From contig CM057465.1 in the NCBI GenBank assembly GCA_030035585.1, positions 34,180,001 through 34,244,000 of the forward strand: a DNA stretch of 64,000 nt, read 5' to 3'. The translations under genes were made by a program, and so were the position numbers. The DNA comes from Dugong dugon. Its lineage: Eukaryota > Chordata > Mammalia > Sirenia > Dugongidae. The notes under the pieces were generated by a model. The model was not told the DNA's origin. It saw nothing but the letters and a program-made list of their open reading frames with translations, and did no database searches. This document shows positions 1-9,088 of the stretch, piece by piece; the stretch's first letter is position 1, and each line of letters opens with the position of its first letter.

Positions 1-2215
1 AACTTCAGTCTTTTCTCCGTGTATCATGATGTTGCTTATTGGTCCAGTTGTGAGGATTTTTGTTTTCTTTATGTCGAGGAGTAATCCATCCTGAAGGCTA
101 TAGTCTTTGATCTTCATCAGTAAGCGCTTCAAGTCCTCTTCACTTTCAGCAGGCAGGGTTGTGTCATGTGCATAACACAGGTTGTTAATGAGTCTTCCTC
201 CAATCCTGTTGCCCCATTCTTCTTCATATAGTCCAATTTATTGAATTATTTGCTCAGCATACAGATTGAATAAGTACAGTGAAAGGATACAACCTGGATG
301 CACACCTTTCCTGACTTTATACCACACAGTATTCCCTTCTGTCCGAATGACTGCCTCCTCATCTATGTACAGGTTCCTCATGAACGCAATTAAGTGTTCT
401 GGAATTCCCATTCTTTGTAATGTTATCCATAATTTGTTATGATCCACACAGTCGAATGCCTTTGCGTAGTCAATAAAACACAGATAAACATCTTTCTGGT
501 ATTCTCTGGTTCCAGCCAGGATCCATCTGACATCAGCAATGATATCCCTGGTTCCATGTCCTCTTCTGAATCTGGCTTGAATTTCTGGTAGTTTCCTGTC
601 CATGTACTGCTGCAGCCACTTTTGAATGATCTTTAGCCAAATTTTACTTGAATGTGATAGTAATGATATTGTTCAGTAATTTCCACATTCAGTTGGATCA
701 TCTTTCTTTGGCATAGGCATAAATATGATCTCTTCCAGTCAGTTGGCCAGGCAACTGTCTTCCAAGTTTCTTGGCATACATGAGTGAGCACTTCCAGCGC
801 TCCATTCATTTGTTGAAACAACTCAATTGATATTCTGTTAATTTCTGGAGCCTTGTTTTTCACCAGTACCTTCAGTGCAGCTTGGACTTCTTCCTTCAGT
901 ACCATCAGTTCCTGATCATATGCTACCTCCTGAAATGGTTGAAAGTCGACCGATTGTTTTTGGTATAGCAACTCTATGTATTCCTTCCATCTTCTTTTGA
1001 TGCTTACTGTGTTGTTTAATATTTTCCCCATAGAATTATTCAATATTGCAACTCAAGGCTTGAAGTTTTTCTTCAGTTCTTTCAGCTTGAGAAATGTCGA
1101 GCATGTTCTTTCCTTTTGGTTTTCTAACTCCAGCTGTTTGCACATGTCAGTATAATACTTTGTCTTCTCGAGCTGCTCTTTGAAATCTTCTGTTCAGCTC
1201 TTTTATTTTATTATTTATTCCTTTCGCTTTAGCTACTCGACATTCAATAAATAGCAAGTTTCAGAGTGTCTTCTGACATCCGTTTTGGTCTTCTCTTTCT
1301 TTCCTGTCTTTTTAATGACCCCTTGCTTTCTTCATGTATGATGTTCTAGATGTCATTCCACAACTCGTCTGGTGTTTGGTCATTAGTGTTCAGCGCATCA
1401 AATCTGTTCTTGAGATGGTCTCTAAATTCAGGTGGGATATACTCCAGGTTGTACCTTGGCTCTCTTGGACTTGTTTCAATTTTCATAAGCTTCAACTTGA
1501 ACTTGCATATGAGCAATAGATAGTCTGTTCTGAAGTCAGCCCCTGGCCTTGTTTTGACTGATGATATTGAGCTTTTCTATTGTCTCTTTCAACATATATA
1601 GTCTATTTGATTCCTGTGTATTCCATCTGGCGAGTTCCACATGTATAGTTGCCATTTATGTTGCTGAAAAAAGTTATTTGCAATGAAAAATTCTCTGTCT
1701 TGCAAAATTCTGTCATGCCATCTCTGGTATCGTTTCTTTCACCAAGGCCATATTTTCCAACTACCGATCTTTCTTCTTTGTAACTTTCATATTCCAATCA
1801 CCAGTAATTATCAGTGCATCCTGATTGCATCTTCAATCAATTCAGATTGCAGAAGTTGATAAAAATCTTCAATTTCTTCATCTTTGGCGTTAGTAGTTGG
1901 TGTGTAAATTTGAATAATAGTTGTATCAACTGGTCTTCCTTGTAGGTGTATGGATAAGATCCTGCCACTGACAACCTTGTACGTCAGGATAGATCTTGAA
2001 ATGTTCTTTTTGACAATGAATGCAGCACCATTCCTCTTCAAGTTGCCATTCCTGGCATAGTAGACCATATGATTGTCCTATTCAAAATGGCCAGTATCAG
2101 TTCATTTCAGCTCCCTAATGCCTAGGATATCGATGTTTATGTGTTCCATTTCATTTATGATGATTTCGAATTTTTGTAGATTCATATTTCATGCATTCCA
2201 TGTTCCAGTTATTAA
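1..2215 (-). pseudogene. RTE ORF2 relic (AP endonuclease plus reverse transcriptase)
   Basis: The endonuclease part gives NIDILGIRELK around 2130 and RNGAAFIVKK and IQIYTPTTNAKDEE between 2068 and 1811, as in apurinic-type endonucleases of LINEs. The reverse transcriptase part gives CFIDYAKAFDCVDH within 238-603, with the block A aspartate kept. The following RQG-type block reads KGVHPGCILS, so it is degraded. The YADD active site near 162-180 reads CYAHDTT, so one catalytic aspartate is histidine. Stops and frameshifts split the frame into the pieces 2068-1811, 1043-633 and 603-238. The enzyme would nick the target and prime cDNA in the nucleus if intact; this copy cannot. Confidence 0.8.
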
Positions 2216-2224
2216 TGGATGTTT

Positions 2225-2416
2225 TCAGCTGTTTCTTCTGATTTTGAATCGTGCCACATCAGCAAATGAAGATCCTGAAAGCTTGACTCCATCCAAGTCA
2301 TTAAGGTTGACTCTATTTTGAAGAGGCAGCTCTTCTTCAGTCATCTTTTGAGTGCCTTCCAACATGAGGAGCTCATCTTCCAGCACTGTATCAGTCAGTG
2401 TTCTGCTGCTATTCAT
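2225..2416 (-). pseudogene. Short ORF1 of the RTE LINE (63 codons)
   Basis: An open frame of 63 codons starts MNSSRTLTDTVLEDELLMLE and stops about 25 bases before the first endonuclease-like codons. RTE elements typically carry a very short first ORF before the large polyprotein ORF, so position and size fit. The start ATG and about 24 following codons are also in frame in the deletion derivative near 42980 (it begins MDHSRILSDTV), which supports a real start rather than a chance frame. The function of RTE ORF1 is not known. It may alternatively be the N-terminal end of the large ORF after a stop mutation. Confidence 0.45.
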
Positions 2417-2723
2417 AAGGTTTTCACTGGCTAATTTTTTTTCAGAAGTAGACCACTGGGTCCTTCTTCCTAGTCTGTCTTAGTCTGGAAGCTCAGCTGA
2501 AACCTGTCCACCGTGGGTGACCCTGGTAGTATTTGAATACTGGTGGCATAGCTTCCAGCATCACAGCAACATGCAAGCCCCCACAGTATGACCAACTGAC
2601 AGATGTGTGGGGAATATAAAGTATTAGTGTATTATACATTAGTGTAATATATAATTCACACACGCACATATACAGTATTAGGGAATTATATATTAGTAAA
2701 ATTAACACAAAATATGAAGGCCC

Positions 2724-2884
2724 TGTTGTTGTTGTTGTTAGGTACCATCGAGTTGGTTCTGACTTAGTGATCCTATAGGACAAAGTAGAACTGCCCCATA
2801 GGGTTTCCAGGGCGGCTGGTGGAAGTGAACTGCTGAACTTTCGGTTAGCAGCTGAGCTCTTAACTGCAATGCCACCAGGGCTCC
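2724..2884 (-). mobile_element. AfroSINE, short form
   Basis: This is a tRNA-derived SINE. Read on the minus strand it begins with the family head GGAGCCCTGGTGGCA, followed by an A box-like stretch (cagttaagagctcagctgc) and a degraded B box, then a tRNA-unrelated body with the run ggggcagttctactttgtcc. It ends in a tail carrying several copies of aac. It is one of the copies whose tail matches the RTE 3' end. Confidence 0.9.
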
Positions 2885-2886
2885 CT

Positions 2887-3549
2887 GAATGCCTTAAAAA
2901 TGGGAAAATAAGTGACAATAATACAGATAGCATTTTTAAAAATTAGAATTTGTCCATTGATATTTCAGTAATTGTTTTGAGCTTTATAGAACAAAGGATT
3001 AAGCTCTATGAGTATTACTTTTATATATTTCCAAGGTAAAATGAACTTTATTCATTTCTTTTAGATTCATTAGGTGAAACTTACAAACCGGTGTAAGATA
3101 TCTATGTAACTATCTGCAGTTTATTTTTCTCTCTTCCCAAGTTCTACATAATGTTATTAGAAGACTGGAAAATAAATCTACTTTTGTTAAATTTCTCAGA
3201 TTAGAAAAATATTATAATACAATATCTTGGCCGAATGAACCAGGATATTTCAGTATTTATCTGCCATCCAAGAGTAAGCGAGGAAAAGTGATGAGAAATT
3301 TATAAAATGAAAAAAATAAAATAAAATAAAAAGAGACAAAATACGTAATTACTTAGTGGAGAGTTTAAGAAAGTCTTGCTTAGTGGACACTGAGCTTCTG
3401 TTAAGGGTAATGGGAAAAACTGGAAACCAATATTGGTGATGGTTGTACAACATGATGGACATAATTAATATCACTGAATTGTACACGTCAAAAATGTTGA
3501 AACAGAAAATGTTTTGTTGTATAAATGCAATATATATATATATACACTT
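2887..3549. other. Unassigned AT-rich DNA
   Basis: No coding or known repeat signature was recognised. It holds an A-rich stretch at 3305-3335 and a short (TA)n run at 3530-3544 that abuts the next SINE. Confidence 0.5.
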
Positions 3550-3712
3550 AGGACCCTGGTAGCTCAGTTGGTTAAGCTTTTGGCTGCTAACCAAAAGGCT
3601 GACAATTCGAATCCACCAGCTGCTCCTTGGAAACCGTACAGGGCAGTTCTTCTCTGTCCTGTAGGGTCACAATGAGTCAGAATCGACTCAGTGGCAACTT
3701 CTGTTTTTTTAA
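3550..3712 (+). mobile_element. AfroSINE, short form
   Basis: The head reads aggaccctggtagctcagtt, the B box caattcgaatcc is intact and the tail reads gactcagtggcaacttctg followed by T-rich sequence. A few substitutions separate it from the other copies. Confidence 0.9.
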
Positions 3713-3799
3713 AATATGTATCTATATATACTGTAATAAAAAATACTTGATTTGTTATTTTCCCATAGAAAATCTCTTTTAGATTTAAAAAAGAAGCTG

Positions 3800-3801
<2 letters not shown>

Positions 3802-3843
<42 letters not shown>
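3802..3843 (+). repeat. (GT)n microsatellite
   Basis: About 21 uninterrupted GT dinucleotides, long enough to be length-variable between individuals. Confidence 0.97.
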
Positions 3844-3845
<2 letters not shown>

Positions 3846-3939
3846 TTAAAGTAGTAGGTGCTCTATTAGTGAAGTGACCAGCACGTCATCTTTCTTTTTA
3901 TTCTCACCATAAGGAGTAATAGAATTTTGGCAGAATCCT

Positions 3940-4149
3940 ACCCAAACCCAAACCCACTGCCATTGAGTTGATTCTGACTCGTAGATCCTACAGAACACAG
4001 TAGAACTGCCCCCCTAGGGTTTCCAAAGTTGTGATCTTTATGGAAGCAGACTGCCACATCTTTCTCCCGTGGAGCAGCTGGTAGGTTCCAACCACCGACC
4101 TTTTGGTTGGCAACCGAGCAATTTAAGCACTCTGTCACCAGGGCTCCTT
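3940..4149 (-). mobile_element. AfroSINE, long form
   Basis: This copy has an extra segment of about 45 bp in the middle (reads agaaagatgtggcagtctgc on the minus strand) that short copies lack. It pairs with the next SINE in inverted orientation. Confidence 0.9.
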
Positions 4150-4266
4150 GGAAGAATCCTAAACAATCTTAAAAAGATAGTGTTACCTATGAGGAGCTTG
4201 GCCCTTTGGCACGGACACCAAGGACAGTGAGATATGAGATTAATTTTAAAAATAACTTTCTTTTTA

Positions 4267-4480
4267 AGGAGCCCTGATGTCGCTGTGGTTAAAGTACTCG
4301 CTTGCTAACTGAAAGGTTGGCGATTCGAACCCACCAGCTGCTCCGTGGGAGAAAGATGTGGCAGTCTGCTTCTGTAAAGATTTACAGCCTTGGAAACCCT
4401 ATGGGGCAGTTCTACTCTGTCCTATAGGGGCGCTATGAGTCAGAATCAACTAGATGGCAGTGGGTTTGTCTTTCTTGGTT
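4267..4480 (+). mobile_element. AfroSINE, long form
   Basis: The head is ggagccctgatgtcgctgtg, with a B box gattcgaaccc, the long-form middle segment gtggcagtctgcttctgtaa and a tail ending tggcagtgggtttg. Only about 117 bp separate it from the inverted copy at 3940-4149. Confidence 0.92.
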
Positions 4481-5528
4481 CTTTTTCTACATGTAAAAAT
4501 AGTACATTCTAACTGTAGAAAATTTGTAAAAGATAAAAATAAATGTCACAGTAAATTCACTATTCAGAGTTAATCACTATTTTTGGTTTATTTCGTGCTA
4601 ATCTCTGCTTTTTTTTTCCTTGCCTGTACACATGTAAAGATGCAGAGCTCCATTAAAATGATGTTTGTAAAGAAATTTGGAAGACACGAGATTTTGCTCA
4701 GAAAAAGAAAAAACTGAATGATATAGAACTATATGAACAAGTTTCTGCAGAGTACTTTTAGAGTTCAGTGAAGATCTCAGCAGTAACACACAATTAGCAA
4801 GATCATTTTCATCAGGAATTTCCCTTTTATTTATTTGTTTGCCCATCAGGAATAGATGCTCTTTTATGGCCCCTGATACTTGTGTTTATTTTTTAGAATA
4901 GTTTAAATTTAGAGTAGAATGCTCCATGTGTTTAGGAAAAAGATCACCTTAAGATTGTTAGATAAATAGATGGAATCAACCAATAACACAGTATTTCTAT
5001 TCTTCAGAAACCCTGGAATTTATAAAGAGATGGTCAGATTGTGTGCAGGGTAGAAATGGCAGGTGTTGAAAAGTGAGTCTTGAATTCATGTAGTGTGTTT
5101 CAGACAGCAGCTTCTCACCACATGTTGCCTTAATTTTGAACTTTCATTTGATGACAGAAGATGTTTCAAAAAATGAGTTCTAACTGCAGATTTCTAAGGA
5201 AATGTTAACACAAAATTTATCATAGTTCTAATCATCCTTGTTTGTTCATGTGTACATCTGGGTGACATCTACAGAGGGTAGTTATAATTCCTTGTTTAGG
5301 TATTTAGTCTTTTGATACCATACAGAGCTGATCACTTCTTTCAGTTTCTTCCCCAATTCTGACATTGATCGTAATAAAATTAGCCCTGGTAGGTCTCTCT
5401 TTATATCATGATTGTTGTTTTCATGCGTGATTCTGCATCTCGAACTGGAAGATGATAGTCTTTGTTTAACTGGTTAGCGTTCTGTAAAATTTGTATTTAA
5501 GGTTTTTAAGATCTCCAAGTGAAAAATT
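4481..5528. other. Unassigned DNA
   Basis: No repeat family or coding signal was recognised. The base composition is AT-rich and the reading frames are short. Confidence 0.5.
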
Positions 5529-5696
5529 GGAGTCCTGGTGGCACAGTGGTTAAGAGCTCAGCTGCCAATCAAAATGTCGGCAGTTCAAATCCACTAGCTG
5601 CTCCTTGGAGACTCAGTGGGGCAGTTCTACTCTGTCCCGTAGGGTTGCTATGAGGCAGAATTGACTCCACGGCAATGGGTTTGGTTTTTGGTTTAG
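5529..5696 (+). mobile_element. AfroSINE, short form
   Basis: The head is ggagtcctggtggcacagtg, the A box-like part gtggttaagagctcagc is clear and the tail ends caatgggtttggtttttgg. Confidence 0.93.
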
Positions 5697-6498
5697 GGGA
5701 AAAATTGCTGACTTAAGGATATATTGTTATTCAATTGTGGATTCCTGTTGAGAGATCTCATCACAGCACTAAGTTTGTGAACTTCTTTCTGGGAAATACT
5801 TTGACACTTTCTAAGTAGTAACTTGAAATGGATGCAGCTGTCTTTTAAAGATGTGTTACTGTGATACTTGAACTAGGATTCCTTGTAAGTATGAATACCA
5901 ATGACTAATCAAGCAGGTCACCTACAGTAGCTATTCAGTTCCTGTATTGCCTTCAGCTCTGTGACGTGAGGACCACTGAAAATTCATAGTAGGGGATGCT
6001 TGTTAATTTGGAGGGTCAAAGCTGTGATTTATGACCAGAAAAAGAAGACGGATTAAGCAATAAAGTGTGGTATCAATCACGTATGAAATAGGAGCTCACA
6101 AAAGTGAATATTCGTTGTGGCCCCAAGTATTTGTGGGAAGTCTTTATGATGTGGTAGAGCCTGGGCTGTGCCTGGAAGAAAGGACAGGTTTAGAAAAGGC
6201 AGAGATAAGACCTAAGAAAATGTGACTGGATAGATGGGTAGGGGAGGAGAGGGGTGTTAGATTCTGGAGGACTTAGTTCCTAAAGCAATTTGGACTTGGT
6301 GTTGTGACTGTATGATGTTGAATAGATTTCTGTTTGACTGGCAGTGGCTCTCAGGTGGTGGCTGTCCTGAGAAAGATTCTAAGCCTAGTCAAAGGCTAAA
6401 AGGCCAACATGCTGTGATTAATGGTGTCTACCACAGGCATGAGAGGGGGCAGTTTAACATAACTGCCACATAGTTGTCAAGCATGCAATAGGCAACAT
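5697..6498. other. Unassigned DNA
   Basis: No gene or repeat signal was recognised before the RTE tail at 6499. Confidence 0.5.
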
Positions 6499-7256
6499 AG
6501 GTTGTTGTTGTCAGGTTCCGTCGAGTCGGTTCCGACTCATAGCAGCCCTATGTACAACAGAATGAAACACTGCCCAGTCCGGTGCCATCCTCACAATCAT
6601 TGTCATGCTTGAACCCATTGTTGTAGTCACTGTGTCAGTCCTTCTTGTTGAGGGTCTTCCTTTTTTTCGCTGACCATCTACTTTACCAAGCAGGATGTCC
6701 TTCCCCAGGGATTGGCCTCTCCTGGTAACATGTTCAAAGTATGTGAGATGAAACCTCACCATCCTCGCTTCCAAGGAGCACTCTGGCTGTACTTCTTCCA
6801 AGGCTGACTTGTTTGTTCTTCTGGCAGTCCATGGTATAGTCAATGTTCTTTGCCAATACCATAACTCAAAGACATCAATTCTTCTTCGGCCTTCCTTATT
6901 CATTGTCCATCTTTCGAATGCATATGAGGCAATTGAAAATATCATGGCTTGAGTCAGGTGTGCCTTAGTCCTCAAAGTGACATCTTTGCCTTTGAACACT
7001 TTAAAGAGGTCTTTTGCAGTAGATTTGCCCAATGCAATACGTTCTTTGATTTCCTGATTGCTGCTTCTATGGGTGTTGATTGTGGATCCAAGTAAAATGA
7101 AATCCTTGACAACTTCAGTCTTTTCTCCATTTATCATGATGTTGCTTACTGGTCCAGTTGTGAGGACTTTTGTTTTCTTTATGCTGAGATATGATCCATA
7201 CTGAAGGCTGTAGTCTTTGATCTTCATCAGTAAGTGTTTCAGTCCTCTTCACTTTC
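6499..7256 (-). mobile_element. RTE LINE, 5'-truncated, 3' end complete
   Basis: The 3' terminus lies at 6499-6512, where the minus strand ends in repeated aac units. The element runs back to about 7256, where it stops abruptly beside LTR sequence. The part 7110-7256 matches 1-150 of this window, the same stretch of the 5'-complete copy. 5' truncation is the usual product of LINE insertion. The missing upstream half of the neighbouring LTR suggests the insertion or a linked deletion removed it, but the LTR is not seen on the other side. Confidence 0.88.
6511..7227 (-). pseudogene. C-terminal part of RTE ORF2, open for 238 codons
   Basis: This frame is uninterrupted and covers the region after the reverse transcriptase active site. 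It includes the thumb-like segment VVKDFILLGSTINTHRSSNQ, then EGRRRIDVFELWYWQRTL and IPWTARRTNKSALEEV, and KVDGQRKKGRPSTR near the end. These are typical of the C-terminal domain of RTE/BovB-type proteins. The catalytic core is absent because the element is truncated. Lack of stops over 238 codons suggests it is younger or less decayed than the copy at 1-2610. Its first methionine is simply the first one after the truncation. Confidence 0.8.
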
Positions 7257-7341
7257 CTAAACTGTGAGAGAATAAACTTCTCTTCGTTAAAGCCATCCAC
7301 TTGTGATATTTCTGTTATAGGAGCACTAGATAACTAACACA
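7257..7341 (+). mobile_element. 3' end of a MaLR-type 5' LTR
   Basis: The sequence gagagaataaacttctcttc and the end ctaacaca match the 3' parts of the LTRs at 16830-16920 and 43700-43784. It contains an AATAAA-type polyadenylation signal. Most of this LTR is missing, and the neighbouring base is the truncated RTE. Confidence 0.75.
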
Positions 7342-7907
7342 GAATTTGGTACTGGGAGTGAGGTACCTCCATCCACTTACTGGTAGAGCTAAAGAGCTTG
7401 GGCAGACACGGGTGGTGAGGTTTGAGGGGCCAAGAGGCCAAGGAACCAGGAAGCAGAAGCTGAAGAGACAAGGAACACAGGAAGCGGAGCTGCCTCAATC
7501 TCAAAGGGTAGGGCCACCACCTCTGATGTCTCAAAGGGTGGAGTCGCCATTCAGGTGGATGAGGAGAATGGGGCTGCCCAAATTCGAGAGAGCAGAGTTG
7601 CCATTCCACTGGGCCTAGAAGGCCTTGCTGAAACCCAGGGCTGAGGGGCCTCCACTCAGGATCCGGAGAGTGTGACCAGTACCTAGAGTCTGGGGGGCTG
7701 GGCCACTGCCTAGATGGTCTCAGAGAAACAGGATTATTTTCAGGCCTTGAGAGTTGATGTAATGTGTTCTGCTGACTTGCTTGGGCTGATATCCCTTCTT
7801 TCCTTCCAATTTCTCCCATTAGTAATGGAAATGTCTAGCTTGTGGCCGTTCCACCATTGTATTTTGGAAGTAGATAACTTGTATTCTAGATTTCACAGAT
7901 GAAGAGG
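7342..7907 (+). mobile_element. MaLR-type internal sequence, part 1
   Basis: Directly after the LTR end comes tggtactgggagtg at 7347-7360, a primer-binding-like site of the kind seen in ERVL/MaLR elements. The rest is a GC-richer stretch with no conserved gag, pol or env frame that I can recognise; MaLR elements generally lack coding capacity. The 161-codon frame on the minus strand here is not related to a known protein. The internal sequence resumes at 16310 after the nested L1. Confidence 0.65.
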
Positions 7908-7921
7908 AATTTTCAGATTTT
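7908..7921. repeat. Target-site duplication of the L1, left copy
   Basis: The 14 bases aattttcagatttt are repeated exactly at 16296-16309, flanking the L1. Confidence 0.92.
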
Positions 7922-9088
7922 TTAAAATTTTTTTATTGTACTTCAGGTGAAGGCTTACAGAACAAATAGGTTTCTCATGAAACAGTAGTACACATACTGT
8001 TTTATGACATTGGTTAACAACCCCACAATATGTCAACCCTCAAACTTCTTAACCTTTTTTTTTTGGTGAAAATACACATAGCCAAAGATACACCATTTCA
8101 AAAATTTATACATGCACAGTTCAGTGACATTGACTATACTCTTCCAATTGTGCTGCTATTCTCACTTAAGATGAAGGTTTACAGGACAAAATAGTTTCTC
8201 ATTTAACAGTTACTGCACATGTTGCCCTATGACATTGGTTAACAATCTCACAACTCATCAAAAATATCCTTACTCAACCTTGGGTTCCCTATCACCAGCT
8301 TCCTTGTCCCCTTCTGCCTTCTGGCCCTTGTCACTGGACTCCTGTACCTCGTTAGTCTCATTTGGTTTTACAGGGCTGTCCACTCCCAGGCTGAATGGTG
8401 AACCTCGGAGGTAACTTCACCACTAAGCTAAAAGGGTGTCTGGGGGCTATACTCTCGAGGTTTCTCCAATCTCCTTTGGGCCAGTAAATCTGGTCTCTTT
8501 TTTTTGTGAGTTAGAATTATGTTCTACATCCTTCTCCAGCTCTGTCCAGAACCTTCTGTTGTGATCCTGGTCAGAGCAGTCGGTGGTAGCCGGGCACCAT
8601 CTAGCTGTACTGGACTCAGTCTGGTGGAGGCCTTGGTAGCTGCAGTCCCTTAGTCCTTTGGACTAATCTTTTCCTTGTATCTTGTTCCCTTCATTCTCCC
8701 TTTCTCCCGAAGGGATGAGACCAGTGGAATATCTTAGATGGCCGCTCACAGGCTTTTAAGACCCCAGACACTACTCACCGAGGTAGAATGTAGAGCATTG
8801 TCTTTATAAACAGTGTTATGCCAGTTGAGCTAGATGTTCCCCGAGACCATGGTCCCCACAGCCCTCCGCCCAGCAATTCAGTCCCTCGGGGAGTTTGGAT
8901 ATGTCTATGGGGCTTCCATGACCTTTCCTTGTACAGGTTGTGCTAGTTTCCCCTGTATTGTGTACTGTCTAACCCTTCACCCAAGATACCACTTATCTAT
9001 TGCCTATTAGTATTTCCCCCCAACCCCTGCCATCTCTGGTAACCAACAAAGATTGTTACACTTCGTGTGTGAACTTTTTCATGGGTTT

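Larger units (their letters stand above)
1..2610 (-). mobile_element. RTE-clade LINE, 5' end present, 3' end beyond window
   Basis: Read on the minus strand this holds, in order, a 5' leader, a short first ORF (2416-2225), an endonuclease domain (about 2200-1500) and a reverse transcriptase domain (about 1045-1). The first 150 bases match 7110-7260, which lies about 610 bp before the 3' end of a second copy, so roughly that length is missing beyond the left edge. The 5' edge near 2610 is placed by comparison with the copy at 42790, which starts with the same leader. Family assignment rests on the protein order and on the 3' tail seen in the other copies; it resembles the RTE elements known from elephants. 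The coding region is broken in several places. Confidence 0.85.

Noticed and set aside
3547-3620. tRNA gene, because of good A and B box-like sequence
   Set aside because: The same boxes occur in all SINE copies. The sequence does not fold into a tRNA cloverleaf with an anticodon arm and continues into the SINE body.
7334-7819. 161-codon frame on the minus strand
   Set aside because: It lies within MaLR internal sequence, is Pro/Ser/Leu/Trp-rich without any known domain, and follows from the local GC bias.
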